Assembly: GCA_036555745.1 (NCBI GenBank)
Contig: DATBKV010000264.1
Coordinates: 1-48,496, forward strand
Reading direction: 5' to 3'
Length of the DNA stretch: 48,496 bases
From: VAZQ01 sp036555745
GTDB lineage: Bacteria; Pseudomonadota; Alphaproteobacteria; Rhizobiales; Xanthobacteraceae
Of the stretch, positions 17,323 to 26,153 are shown in pieces; position 1 is the stretch's first letter, and each line of letters begins with the position of its first letter. Under the pieces are notes generated by a model. It was not told where the DNA came from. It ran no database searches and saw only the letters and a program-made list of their open reading frames with translations. The position numbers and the translations under genes were made by a program.

Positions 17323-18183
17323 ATGAATGTCCGCCCCATGGCCCCCCGAGTCGTGCGCACGATGCCGGCATTGCGCGGTGCCGTCCTGCGATGGCGCACG
17401 GCAGGCGAGCGGATCGCACTGGTGCCGACCATGGGCGCGCTGCATGCCGGCCATCTCGCGCTGGTGCGCGCGGCGCGGCGGCGCGCGGCGCGCGTAATGG
17501 TGTCGATTTTCGTCAACCCGGCGCAGTTTGCGCCGCATGAGGATTTTGCGAGCTATCCGCGCAGCTTCGACGCCGATCTCGCGGCGCTCGCGGAGCTTGC
17601 GGTCGATCTGGTCTGGGCGCCCGCCGCTGCGGTGATGTACCCGCCCGGATTCGCAACCCGCATCGTGCCAGCCGGGCCGGCCGTGGCCGGCCTCGAGGAC
17701 AAGTTTCGTCCGCATTTCTTCTCCGGCGTGGCAACGGTGGTCGCAAAGCTCGTGATCCAGTGCGCGCCCGACATCGCGCTGTTCGGCGAGAAGGACTACC
17801 AGCAGCTCAAGGTGATTGCGCGGCTGGTTGAGGATCTCGATCTGCCGGTCAGAATCGTCGGCGTGCCGACCGTGCGCGAGCGCGACGGCCTGGCGCTTTC
17901 ATCGCGCAACAGCTATTTGAGCGCGCGCGAGCGCGCGGCCGCGCCGGCCTTGTACCTGGCGCTCAAGGATTGTGCCGCCAAGCTCGCGCGCGGCGCGCTG
18001 CCCGCGCGGGTGCTCGACGAGGGCGGCGCGGCGATTGAGCGCGCCGGTTTCACGCTTGACTATCTCGAAGCCCGCCATGCCGAAACGCTGCAACCGATCG
18101 GCTCGATCCAGGAAGGCCCGATCCGCCTGCTGGCAGCCGCCCGCATCGGCAAAACGCGGCTGATCGACAACGTCGCGGTGTGA
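17323..18183 (+). CDS. panC: pantoate--beta-alanine ligase
   Basis: ATP-dependent condensation of pantoate with beta-alanine, the last step of pantothenate synthesis, in the cytoplasm. The 286-residue product has PTMGALHAGH at 35-44 (ATP-binding HIGH-like site), FVNPAQF, FGEKDYQQL and the ALSSRNSYL motif, all diagnostic of PanC. The start may be 17323 or the in-frame ATG at 17338; the core begins around residue 15 either way. panB is not in the window. It is divergent from the VWA gene. Confidence 0.95.
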   Translation: MNVRPMAPRVVRTMPALRGAVLRWRTAGERIALVPTMGALHAGHLALVRAARRRAARVMVSIFVNPAQFAPHEDFASYPRSFDADLAALAELAVDLVWAPAAAVMYPPGFATRIVPAGPAVAGLEDKFRPHFFSGVATVVAKLVIQCAPDIALFGEKDYQQLKVIARLVEDLDLPVRIVGVPTVRERDGLALSSRNSYLSARERAAAPALYLALKDCAAKLARGALPARVLDEGGAAIERAGFTLDYLEARHAETLQPIGSIQEGPIRLLAAARIGKTRLIDNVAV

Positions 18184-18279
18184 TCGGGCCTGCTCCCGCC
18201 GCTGCTTCTTCACCGCCGCATCAGGTGGTCGCTGCCGGTGTCGAGCTTGCACGCTAGCGCAGCCGCCCCAGCAGGCGCG

Positions 18280-18717
18280 CTACAGCAGGCCGAGCTCGCG
18301 CAACTCGCGCCGCAGCGCCTCCGGCATGTTGCGGGCGCCCGGGGCAGCGCGGTCGAGATCGCGCGGCGCCTCCTGGTGACCGAGATAGCGCCAGCCCTGG
18401 AACGCCCGCCACGGCCGCGGCTCGACCAGCACGAGCTTGGGCTCCAGCACAAGATAGCAGCGACCCACGCCCTCCTTGTCGACGAACGGGCGCACGTCGA
18501 TCAGCCGCTGCCGGCACATCAGCTCTCCGCGGATCACCCAATAGAGCGAGCCGCCGTCGCGCAGCTCGTCGGCGCGCTTGGGCACCATGCGCGTCCGGTG
18601 CATGTGCTCGCGCGAAAGCCCGCGCTTCCTGCGATCGCGCAGCTTCGTGCGAATCCAGTCGTCGAGCTCCTGAACCGAGTCGCAGCCGACGCAAAGCTTG
18701 ATGAGGTGAAGGGGCAC
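18280..18717 (-). CDS. DUF1489 family protein
   Basis: Product of 145 residues matching the alphaproteobacterial DUF1489 family: an N-terminal LIKLCVGCDSVQELDDWI, then RTRMVPKRADELRDGGSLYWVIRG and the RPWRAFQGWRYL stretch. The fold and residues suggest a small soluble nucleic-acid or ligand-binding protein, but no function is established. It is convergent with panC, about 95 bases away. Confidence 0.85.
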   Translation of the reverse strand: MPLHLIKLCVGCDSVQELDDWIRTKLRDRRKRGLSREHMHRTRMVPKRADELRDGGSLYWVIRGELMCRQRLIDVRPFVDKEGVGRCYLVLEPKLVLVEPRPWRAFQGWRYLGHQEAPRDLDRAAPGARNMPEALRRELRELGLL

Positions 18718-18807
18718 GAGCGATATTGCCGAGCTGATTGCAACCGAATGATAGCAGCGCCAGCCGCGCGCGCCGATGGTGCTAGCGAGCTTATCCGCAG
18801 AAACGCG

Positions 18808-19734
18808 CTATTGCGCCGGCGCGAGCGGCACCGGAGCCGCATGCGAGGGCGCGGCGGGCGGGCCCGGCGGGTGCGCCGGCACCGCGCTCTGGGCAGGTTT
18901 GCGCGTGGTGCCGGCCTGCCCGGCGGTGGTGGCATCACGGGCCCCGGGCGGCTCGGCCGTCATGATATTGACCGGCGGGATCGACTTGGCAGAGGGAAAG
19001 TAGAGATTGTTCGGTGCCTTGGGAGCGCCATCCGGGGGCACCGACGCAACCGGCGGCAGATTGCCGGCCACAGGGCGAGCGGCGCCCGTCGGCCAGCCCG
19101 CCTTGTGGCTCTCCACGTAAGACTCGAATGGGCGCTCGGCGAGGTTGACGCTGATGCGGCTCTTATCCTGCAGCAAGGCAAAGGCGTCGCAGCGCTCCAC
19201 CGTGCAGTCGTCGCGCGCGGCCAGCACGTGGGCAACGATGCCGAAGCGATCGGCCTCGAGCGCGCGGCGCAGACGGGCGGCGGGGGAACTCGCGCTGGCA
19301 CGCGCGGCCGGCGCGCCAGCCGCGGCCAGCAGCGCGAGTTGCGCCTCGACATAGGCGACGGCCGCCGCCGTCGCCTCCGGACTGGCGAACACCGCCCGCT
19401 CGCAGGCATCCTCTACGGCGTCCCCGGCGAGCGGGTCGAGACAAGCCAGCGCCGAGCCGGGCGCCAAGGCGCGCGCCGCCAACTCGAACGCGCGCGCCTC
19501 GAACGCGCGGCGCTCCGCGGCGATATCCCGGCGGGCGAAATGATCGAGTGCCCACCACCCGGTCCCGACGGCGATGACCACGATGGCGGCCTGCGCGAGC
19601 GCCGCGCCCGGGCTGTCGAAGCGCGCGCGCACAAGCGCGAACGCCGCAAGAATGAGCGCTACCCCCGCGAGGAGAGCCCACGCCGGCACCTCCACGGCGC
19701 CCTCCAGAACCGAGCCGGCAAAACCATCGACCAT
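18808..19734 (-). CDS. hypothetical membrane-anchored protein with Pro/Ala-rich tail
   Basis: Product of 308 residues, not recognised. Two hydrophobic helices lie near 17-35 and 45-65, followed by an Ala-rich helical region with four cysteines (CLDPLAG, ACERAV, DDCTVERC), which may form disulfides if periplasmic. The last ~100 residues are Pro/Ala-rich and look disordered. An N-terminal anchor, a helical middle and a Pro-rich tail could suit an envelope protein. Codon bias resembles its neighbours. Confidence 0.65.
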   Translation of the reverse strand: MVDGFAGSVLEGAVEVPAWALLAGVALILAAFALVRARFDSPGAALAQAAIVVIAVGTGWWALDHFARRDIAAERRAFEARAFELAARALAPGSALACLDPLAGDAVEDACERAVFASPEATAAAVAYVEAQLALLAAAGAPAARASASSPAARLRRALEADRFGIVAHVLAARDDCTVERCDAFALLQDKSRISVNLAERPFESYVESHKAGWPTGAARPVAGNLPPVASVPPDGAPKAPNNLYFPSAKSIPPVNIMTAEPPGARDATTAGQAGTTRKPAQSAVPAHPPGPPAAPSHAAPVPLAPAQ

Positions 19735-19827
19735 GAGCAGCTACCACCCCGTGCGGGGCAGTATGGCCCACGGGGGCGGCAGTCGCCACCCCCGCCCGAT
19801 TCCGTCGCTTTTCGCTACGTCACGACC

Positions 19828-20025
19828 TCAGGGGGAATATTCCAGCTGGCTTTCGCGCGCCACGCGCTCGAACGCCTCGGCGGCGCTCTTGATGCGATAT
19901 TGGTAATCGGCACCGTCGGAGGGAAGCAGCCGGACGACCTGGTAGGTGCTGTTGGCCGCCATATGGCCGATCGGGCGTGAAGTGAAGTAGACGGTCTCTC
20001 CGATCTGATACTTGTGTTCTTTCAA
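19828..20025 (-). CDS. small conserved hypothetical protein, TTG start
   Basis: Product of 65 residues beginning KEHKYQIGETVYFTSRPIG and continuing TYQVVRLLPSDGADYQYRIK. It is a compact beta-rich domain that I associate with small conserved Bradyrhizobiaceae proteins. The start is taken as the TTG at 20025, because AGGAGAG lies 5 nt upstream and the first recognisable residues follow directly; an ATG further upstream would add an Arg-rich stretch crossing the ribosome site. Function unknown. Confidence 0.75.
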   Translation of the reverse strand: MKEHKYQIGETVYFTSRPIGHMAANSTYQVVRLLPSDGADYQYRIKSAAEAFERVARESQLEYSP

Positions 20026-20364
20026 CGCGGCTCTCCTGAAACTCAGACCACTTGGACTTCTGCTCGTTGCGAGCAGTGCTTCCCCCGAACGCGGCCAATA
20101 TAGCAGCGAAATCGGTCCTTGCCTTAAAAATTCCGCTTTTGGCCTCGCCCGCAAAGCTAGGAAATATTATTGCAGACAATCAATATGTTGCGGCAGCAAG
20201 CTCGATCTGATTCTTGGCTGCCGCGCGGCCGTCATAGCGGCCATGCCCGGCTGGGCGAAAATTGAAGAACAACTCACCGGTTCCGCGATTCGGATCGGGG
20301 TGGGCCGCAGCTAAGCCTTATGGGAAATTTCCCGGCAGCGAAGGGGGTGGTCCTCAGATGCCGC
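20026..20364. other. AT-richer intergenic region
   Basis: About 340 bases with no supported gene. The part near 20085-20190 is noticeably AT-richer than the surroundings and probably holds the promoter of the small TTG-start gene. No clear -35/-10 pair or repeat was found. Confidence 0.4.
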
Positions 20365-20595
20365 TCAGCGCAGCGCCCCCTCCCCGTGATGCAACGCGTT
20401 CGCAATCTCTCGCTTGCCCAGGCACGTACCGTCATCGCCCTCAATCAGGAGCGCGACCCGGCCGCCCTATCCGAGATGGCGCGCCCATGCGAGCGCCGTG
20501 TCAAGCGTGTCGAATTCCTTGTTAAGCAGCCGATCCTTCTCGCGCGGAGCAATCGATTCCGATCCGCGCGGACCGCTATAGGCGCGATAGGTCAT
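20365..20595 (-). pseudogene. small conserved gene interrupted by an in-frame TAG
   Basis: From the ATG at 20595 the frame reads MTYRAYSGPRGSES... through DTALAWARHLG (42 residues) and meets TAG at 20469-20467. The same frame then continues for 33 residues (GGRVALLIEGDDGT, GKREIANAL) to a TGA at 20367-20365. The second half is the natural continuation of the first in small conserved proteins I recall from Bradyrhizobiaceae (WARH then GR-V-LLIEGDDG). A single CAG-to-TAG change would explain it. It is either a fresh pseudogene, a sequencing error or a read-through case. Confidence 0.7.
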
Positions 20596-20854
20596 AGCGC
20601 TCTTCCGGTCGTGTAACGGACAACTCGGTAAGCCGCGCACCGTTCCCATGGAAACCTCCGTTCCTACGGAACCGGGGCATCCGCAATCCCGCCGCCAGTC
20701 GTGCGTGGTTGCGCATTAATGAACGCACGTTCAGAAGCGCTTGGTTCTTTCCACAGCCTAAAGGCGCTCGCAGTACGGAACTGTGCGCTGCCTTGCTTGT
20801 TTTTTTATGAGCCGGATCGCACGGCGCGCGGGGACAAAACAGAGGATCGTTCCA

Positions 20855-21553
20855 ATGAGGAGCAAACTTCTAATCGGCACTGCCGCGCTGTTGGCAAGCG
20901 TAGCGCTGGCATCAGCGCAAAACATGCCGGGTGGCGGCGGGCGCGAGTCAGGTGCGGCGCAAGGTGGCGCCGCTGCGCAGGAGCATCAGTCTCCGCAAAT
21001 GCGCCGCGGCGAGCACGCGCAGCCCGGGCAGGCGCAGGAGCGCACCATGCGGCGTGGTCAGAAGGAGACCACGGGGCAGGCGCCGCAGCGCGAGCAGGGC
21101 GCGGAGAAGAGCAAATCGCAGCGCAGCCAGCGCAACCGCGAGCAGACCACTGGCCAAGGGCAAAGCCAGAGCCCGCGACAAATGCAGCGCGAGCAGACGC
21201 AGGGTCAAGCGCCGCAACGACAGCAGGGCCAGCAAGGGCAGACCGGCGCCGCCCCGCAGGGTCAGGCGCAGCAGGGCCAGACCGGCGGCGGCAACAATGT
21301 GACGCTGAACAGCGAGCAGCGCACCAAGATCAGGCAGAGCGTGCTGGCCGGCGGCCACGCGCCGCGCGTCAACAACGTCAATTTCTCGCTCAGCGTCGGC
21401 ACCGCGGTGCCGAGCAGCGTGCGGGTCGTGGCGGTGCCGCGCGTGATCTGGGAGATCCATCCGGCATGGCGTGAATACATGTATTTCGTGGTCGGCGATC
21501 AGATCGTCATCGTCGACCACGGCCACCACATCGTCGCGGTGCTCGCGGTCTGA
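20855..21553 (+). CDS. DUF1236 domain-containing secreted protein, Gln-rich
   Basis: Product of 232 residues. The signal peptide (MRSKLLIGTAALLASVALASA) has a likely cleavage after ASA at 21. Residues ~25-150 are a low-complexity Gln/Gly/Arg/Ala segment with short repeats (QGQ, GQAPQR, QQGQ). The C-terminal ~80 residues are a DUF1236 domain (LNSEQRTKIRQSV, VPRVIWEIHPAWREYMYFVVGDQIVIVD), common in Bradyrhizobiaceae exported proteins of unknown role. The ATG at 20855 fits the signal peptide and follows AGAGGA. A strong hairpin ends the unit at 21573-21600. Confidence 0.85.
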   Translation: MRSKLLIGTAALLASVALASAQNMPGGGGRESGAAQGGAAAQEHQSPQMRRGEHAQPGQAQERTMRRGQKETTGQAPQREQGAEKSKSQRSQRNREQTTGQGQSQSPRQMQREQTQGQAPQRQQGQQGQTGAAPQGQAQQGQTGGGNNVTLNSEQRTKIRQSVLAGGHAPRVNNVNFSLSVGTAVPSSVRVVAVPRVIWEIHPAWREYMYFVVGDQIVIVDHGHHIVAVLAV

Positions 21554-21572
21554 CCTCGCGCTGCGCACAGCG

Positions 21573-21600
21573 AAGGGGCGGCCCGGCAGGGCCGCCCCTT
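21573..21600. terminator. strong hairpin terminator, convergent gene end
   Basis: AAGGGGCGGCCC (21573-21584) and GGGCCGCCCCTT (21589-21600) make a perfect 12-bp stem with a GGCA loop. It is 20 nt after the DUF1236 stop and 46 nt beyond the permease stop on the other strand. Flanking AA/TT pairs give short U-runs in both directions, so it probably serves both genes. Confidence 0.8.
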
Positions 21601-21646
21601 CATCTTGCCCGAACTTCGCCGAGTGGAAACTGGGGATGGCGCGCGC

Positions 21647-22597
21647 TCAGGCGCGCACCTCCTGCCGCTGAAACACGATATAGGCGACGACGAACAGCAT
21701 GATCGTACCGCCCACCAGGCCCACGATCTGCGGCCACACGATCAGCACGCTTTGCAGGAGCGGAATCGGCGCATCGGGGATCGCTCCCCGCTCGAGCAGG
21801 GCGAGGCCGAGGGCAGCGAGCATCGACTGCTGGGTGGAGCGTACTGACGGGTCGAGCACCACCGCCACGATCTCATTGAACAGCACGCTCGGCGACAGCC
21901 GCGCGAACATCTGTCGCGTGTCGAGGACACCGAGGACGTCGCCGGCGGTGGTGACCGCGTCCGCCAGCGCCGGCGAGAACAGCGGCCACAGGATGGTGAG
22001 GAACAGCCACACCCCGAGCGACACCAGCGCCGCGGTGGCCGCCGAGCGGAATATGACGGAGAACAGCAGAGCCAGCGCGAACCAGAAGCCGGCGTAAGCG
22101 ATTGTCACCAGCAGCAGGACGAGTGCGCGCGCCATCTCCTCGGCATTGGGCGGTATCCCAAGCCCGACCAGCCCGAGCCCAATCACCATCAGCCAGAGCA
22201 CGATCAGGCTCACCGCCAGCGTGAACAGACCGGCGCTGAATTTCCCGAACAGCAGCGCATCGCGGTAGATCGGCTGCGACAGGATGCGCGAGAGCGTGCG
22301 CCGGTTGTGCTCGCCGTTGACCGCGTCGAAGCCGAGCCCGATCGCGACCAGCGGGACCAGGAACGAGAGCAGCGCGACCAGCGGGAGCGGCCCGCCGCGG
22401 GTGAACAGCCGCAGGAACAGGAACGGATCCTCGGCCGTGATCTCCTTGATCTGGTCGATGGCGCCGCGCACGACAGCGACGGCGGTCGCCACGATCAGCA
22501 CGACCAGCACGACCACCAGAATGCTGGTGAAGTGGTCGGCAATCTCCTTGATCGTCACGACCCCGAAGCCGTGCAGGGCCGAGCCTTCACGCCGCAT
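21647..22597 (-). CDS. ABC-2 type transporter permease
   Basis: Product of 316 residues. An N-terminal helix (TSILVVVLVVLIVATAVAVV) is followed by a large loop and five further hydrophobic helices, the ABC-2/NosY-like topology. The segment FDAVNGEHNRRTLSRILSQPIYRDALLFGKF is the typical cytoplasmic coupling region. It starts inside the end of the ATPase gene (11-base overlap), so it is translated with it. With the ATPase and the NEW3 protein it should form an exporter; the substrate is unknown. Confidence 0.88.
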   Translation of the reverse strand: MRREGSALHGFGVVTIKEIADHFTSILVVVLVVLIVATAVAVVRGAIDQIKEITAEDPFLFLRLFTRGGPLPLVALLSFLVPLVAIGLGFDAVNGEHNRRTLSRILSQPIYRDALLFGKFSAGLFTLAVSLIVLWLMVIGLGLVGLGIPPNAEEMARALVLLLVTIAYAGFWFALALLFSVIFRSAATAALVSLGVWLFLTILWPLFSPALADAVTTAGDVLGVLDTRQMFARLSPSVLFNEIVAVVLDPSVRSTQQSMLAALGLALLERGAIPDAPIPLLQSVLIVWPQIVGLVGGTIMLFVVAYIVFQRQEVRA

Positions 22598-23534
22598 GCC
22601 GCTCTCCTTCGTGGGTCTTGAAGTAGCCGGTGTAGATCGCCTCCAGCGACGGCTCCTCGACCGAGAGCCGCAGCAGCCGCCCCCCGGCCGCGACCACCGC
22701 CGCCGCCGCCTCCGGGCGGACGTCGCGATCGGCGTGCAGCAGCAGGCGATTGGGCGCCGCGGTCTCGACCCGCTGCACGCCCGGGATCGCCGCGATGCGG
22801 CCGGCGAGTCCCTGCCCTTCCGCCTCCACCTCGACGCGGAAGCCGCCGCCGAGCACCTGGCGGCCGAGCTCCGAAACCGAGCCGATCAGCGCGATGTTGC
22901 CCTGGCTGAACAAGGCGACCCGGTCGCAGACGCTTTGCACCCGCTCGAGCAGGTGCGAGGACAACAGCACGCTCACCCCGCGATGCTTGAGATCGCGAAT
23001 GATGTTGAGCAGCTCCACCGTGGCCTGCGGATCGAGGCCGGAGGTCGGTTCGTCGAGGATCGCGATCTGCGCCTCCTTCATGAGGATCTCGGCGAGCCCG
23101 AGCCGCTGGCGCATGCCGCGCGAGAAGGTCGCCACCCGCTTGTCGGTGACGTCGGCAAGACCGGCGTGCCCAAGCGCGGAGGCGATCTTGTGCTCGCGCG
23201 CGTCGCGCTCGAGCCCCATCAGCCGCGCGGTGTAACGCAGATTCTCCGCGGCGGTGAGGTTGTCGTAGAAGCCGACCTGATCCGGCAGGTAGCCGACCTG
23301 GCGCTTCACCGCGAGCGGCTCGCGCTCGGGGTCATGGCCGAGCACGCGCGCCTCCCCCTCCGAGATGTCGGTCAGCCCGAGCAGCATCAGGATGGTGGTG
23401 GTCTTGCCGGCGCCGTTCGGACCGAGCAGACCGAAAATCTCCCCGCGCGCCACCGCGAACGAGATGCCGTTGACGACGGCGACGCCGTTGTAGCGCTTGG
23501 TGAGCTTCTGCGCCGTGATGACGTTGTCGCTCAT
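22587..23534 (-). CDS. ABC transporter ATP-binding protein
   Basis: Nucleotide-binding subunit of 315 residues. Walker A GPNGAGKT is at 38-45, the signature is FSRGMRQR from 137 (a common variant in ABC-2 exporters), Walker B with DEP is ILDEP at 159-163, and the H-loop follows in LLSSHLLERV. A ~90-residue C-terminal extension (VEVEAEGQGLAGRIAAIPGV) resembles the DUF4162-type tail of ABC-2 ATPases. The ATG at 23534 overlaps the NEW3 gene stop as ATGA, indicating coupling. Confidence 0.92.
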   Translation of the reverse strand: MSDNVITAQKLTKRYNGVAVVNGISFAVARGEIFGLLGPNGAGKTTTILMLLGLTDISEGEARVLGHDPEREPLAVKRQVGYLPDQVGFYDNLTAAENLRYTARLMGLERDAREHKIASALGHAGLADVTDKRVATFSRGMRQRLGLAEILMKEAQIAILDEPTSGLDPQATVELLNIIRDLKHRGVSVLLSSHLLERVQSVCDRVALFSQGNIALIGSVSELGRQVLGGGFRVEVEAEGQGLAGRIAAIPGVQRVETAAPNRLLLHADRDVRPEAAAAVVAAGGRLLRLSVEEPSLEAIYTGYFKTHEGERHAA

Positions 23535-24706
23535 CGTCGTCCGAACCATACCACGGCGCCGATCATCACGAGCAGCGCGCCGCCGATGAGCGCGATCCCG
23601 ACGATGCCCCACAGGGTGGAGGTGGTGACCGCCACCCGAAACGACTGCGAGGCCGATTCCCCGCGCGAATTGGCGCGTACGGTGGTGACGTAGTCGCCCG
23701 CCACCGCCTTGGGAGCCGGCGTGACCAGGGCCTGCACCTCCTTGTTCTCGTTGGGGGCGATGCGGTCGATGGTCTTGGGCTCGAAGTTCACCTTCCAGCC
23801 GGTGGGCGCGGTGCCCGAGAGCTCGACCTGCTCGGCCGCCGCGGTCCCGGAATTGGTGAGGATCACCGGGATCGAGGCCTCCTGTCCGGCGACGGCGCGG
23901 GCGCTGAGCACGCCCTCGCGGCCGGCGATGTCGATCTTGGGCTGCCCGGTGATGTCGAGCACGAGGTCGGCGGTGGCGGTCGCGTCCTCGGCCGAAACCT
24001 TGGCCGTCACCTTGTACTTGCCGGCGGCGATCGTGTTCGGCGGACGTACCTTGAGCTTGACGTCCTTTGACTGGCCGGGATCGAGCGGGAGTGCGTTGAG
24101 CTCCTGGCTGCCGTACTGCTCGGTGAAGGTGGCGTCGAAATTCTGCGGCGCCTGCGCGGCCAGGCTCACCAGGACCTTCTTGCCGCTCTCGTTCTTGATG
24201 CCGAGTTGAAACTCGAAGCTTGACTTGGAGGTGCCGCGCAGCTCGGGAAGCTGCGGCGTGAGCGTGAGCTTGGCCGGCAGATCGGTCGCGAGCGTCACCG
24301 CGACCGGCAGCGAGGCGTTGGTCGACGGGCCCTTCGCATTCACCGTCAGGCTGGTGGTGCCGACCGGGGCATCCTTCGGCACGTCCAGGCGCAGCTCGAG
24401 TGAAACGCTGCCGTTGGTGGGCGGCAGCGCCGCGGCGACCGGCTGCCCGTTGCCGATCAGGGTTGCCGTCCAGCCGGCCGGCACGCCGGTGACCGACAAC
24501 GCCAGCCGCTCGGGCGGGAGGCCGTAGTTCTGCAGCTTGAGATTGATCGAGGAGGTGCTCCCCGGACGCAGCGTCACCGCCGGATAGTCGGTCAGCAGGA
24601 AAAGGCCTTTGACGTCGTTCTTGGCCTCCTCCGCCCCGGCTGCAATGCCGAGCACGGCGAGGGCCGAAAGCACGGCCGAGAATAAGGCGATAACGCGATA
24701 TCGCAT
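23531..24706 (-). CDS. NEW3-domain exported membrane-anchored protein
   Basis: Product of 391 residues with a signal peptide (cleavage near 25, GIAAGAEE) and a C-terminal membrane helix (LWGIVGIALIGGALLVMIGAVVW). Between them are about three Ig-like beta-sandwich repeats with NEW3-type signatures (TLRPGSTSSINLKLQNYG, then VPAGWTATL; later PTGWKVNFEPKTIDRIAPNENKEV). The mature part would face the periplasm. The family (COG1470-like) is uncharacterised. It is the first gene of a three-gene overlapping operon with an ABC ATPase and an ABC-2 permease, so it may be the outer sensor or substrate-contact part of that exporter. Confidence 0.85.
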   Translation of the reverse strand: MRYRVIALFSAVLSALAVLGIAAGAEEAKNDVKGLFLLTDYPAVTLRPGSTSSINLKLQNYGLPPERLALSVTGVPAGWTATLIGNGQPVAAALPPTNGSVSLELRLDVPKDAPVGTTSLTVNAKGPSTNASLPVAVTLATDLPAKLTLTPQLPELRGTSKSSFEFQLGIKNESGKKVLVSLAAQAPQNFDATFTEQYGSQELNALPLDPGQSKDVKLKVRPPNTIAAGKYKVTAKVSAEDATATADLVLDITGQPKIDIAGREGVLSARAVAGQEASIPVILTNSGTAAAEQVELSGTAPTGWKVNFEPKTIDRIAPNENKEVQALVTPAPKAVAGDYVTTVRANSRGESASQSFRVAVTTSTLWGIVGIALIGGALLVMIGAVVWFGRR

Positions 24707-24936
24707 GATGAGCGCTCCACGCAGGAAAGCAGATGATCTGGCTTGGGTTTTGCTATTTTGAATGAGGCCTCCCGGCGGACCGAAAGGATCAAGGGGCGGC
24801 AGGACCGGTGGTTCTATTGGTTATCGTCCCCGGCGGGAATTTCTTTCGTCCCTGCGTCGGAATCAATACACATCCTCGACATTTTTTTGGCCTTGGCGTC
24901 GCGGCTCGCGGCGCTGCCGACACGACGCCGCGACCG

Positions 24937-25611
24937 TCATGCGCGCATGACGGTCGGCCAATCCACCTCGTCTTCGGGCAGCACCCATGGCTCTGTGACC
25001 GCCGCCGTGCGCCATTCGCGCCAGGCCGGGAGCCCCATTGTCGCGTCCATATAGGCGCGCGCCAGCGGCGAGACCTCGACGGCGTAGGTGTGGAAGCGCG
25101 CCACGACCGGCGCATACATGGCATCGGCGGCACCGAAGCCGCCGAACAGGAAAGCGCCGCCGGCGGCGTGGCGCGTGCGACAATCCGTCCACATCGCGTC
25201 GATGCGTCGCACATTGGCCTGCACCTCCGGCGTGAGCTCGCGGCGGATGACCGGCCGCCACATGTTCATGGGCAGATGGCGGCGCAGCGGCACGAAGCCG
25301 GCGTGCATTTCCGCGGCGATGGCGCGGGCCTGCGCGCGCGCCGCCGGATCGTCCGGCCAGAGCCGTGCATTCGGAAACCGCTCCGCCAGATATTCCAGGA
25401 TGGCTAGCGATTCCCAGACCCGCACCTGCCCATCGACCAGCGCCGGCACCTTGCCGGTGCCGGAAACCTCGCTCACCCGAGCCTTGAAGTCGGGAGCGTC
25501 GAGCGAGATCACCTGTTCCTCGAATGCGATGCCTGCAACCTTCATCGCGATCCACGGCCGCAACGACCATGACGAGTAGTTTTTGTTCCCGATGACGAGC
25601 GTGGGCGCCAT
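24937..25611 (-). CDS. glutathione S-transferase family protein
   Basis: Cytosolic enzyme of 224 residues. The thioredoxin-like N-domain opens with LVIGNKNYSSWSLRPW, with candidate catalytic serines in SSW as in zeta/theta-like bacterial GSTs, and has the cis-proline site GKVPAL and the ESLAILEYL motif that binds the glutathione gamma-Glu. The all-helical C-domain follows. It starts 9 nt after the rhodanese stop, so they are probably co-transcribed. The electrophilic substrate is unknown. Confidence 0.88.
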   Translation of the reverse strand: MAPTLVIGNKNYSSWSLRPWIAMKVAGIAFEEQVISLDAPDFKARVSEVSGTGKVPALVDGQVRVWESLAILEYLAERFPNARLWPDDPAARAQARAIAAEMHAGFVPLRRHLPMNMWRPVIRRELTPEVQANVRRIDAMWTDCRTRHAAGGAFLFGGFGAADAMYAPVVARFHTYAVEVSPLARAYMDATMGLPAWREWRTAAVTEPWVLPEDEVDWPTVMRA

Positions 25612-25620
25612 GGGCCGGCT

Positions 25621-26034
25621 CTAGGGCCTGTGCGGGACGGGCGGTGCGTCGACCGGGCCGCCGGCCGCTTTCCAGGCGCCGAAGCCGCCAGCGATGTGAG
25701 CGACCGGCTTTAGGCCCATGCGCTGCGCGGTATCCGCCGCCAGCGCCGAGCGCTGTCCGGCCGCGCAGAAGAACACGAAGCGCTTGTCCTCGGCGAAGAC
25801 GCCCTTGTGATACTTGCTCTCGGGATCGATCCAGAATTCCAGCATCCCGCGCGGGCAGTGGAACGCACCGGGCACGCGGCCTTCACGGTTGAGCTCGCGA
25901 ATGTCGCGCAGGTCGACGAACACGACGTCGTCGCGGCCGTGCAGCGCGAGCGCCTCGCGCACGGAGAGCGTCTCGATCGCGCGCTCGGCCGCCGCCACCA
26001 GCGCGGCCACGTGGGTGGTGATGTTTTGCGTCAT
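25621..26034 (-). CDS. rhodanese-like domain protein
   Basis: Single rhodanese domain of 137 residues. The catalytic Cys90 lies in FFCAAGQRS, the active-site loop that carries persulfide. VFVDLRDIRELNREGRVPGAFHCPRG is the conserved entry of the fold. No signal peptide is visible, so it is probably a cytosolic sulfurtransferase. Paired with a GST gene 9 nt downstream, it may act in sulfur or glutathione-persulfide handling; that is inferred from position alone. Confidence 0.88.
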   Translation of the reverse strand: MTQNITTHVAALVAAAERAIETLSVREALALHGRDDVVFVDLRDIRELNREGRVPGAFHCPRGMLEFWIDPESKYHKGVFAEDKRFVFFCAAGQRSALAADTAQRMGLKPVAHIAGGFGAWKAAGGPVDAPPVPHRP

Positions 26035-26153
26035 CGCTTGCTGTTCCGTGTTCGCAATGGAGGAAAGTGGGAGCCGCTTTTGCCTGGGCCGTCAAGCCAA
26101 GCCTGCGCGCATCCGCGGCCGGACACCGTGCCCGGCACTTCGATCACGACGTT

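Noticed and set aside
18238..19980. 580-codon plus-strand frame across DUF1489 and the hypothetical gene
   Set aside because: Antisense shadow; composition is Arg/Gly/Ala-rich and the minus-strand genes are convincing.
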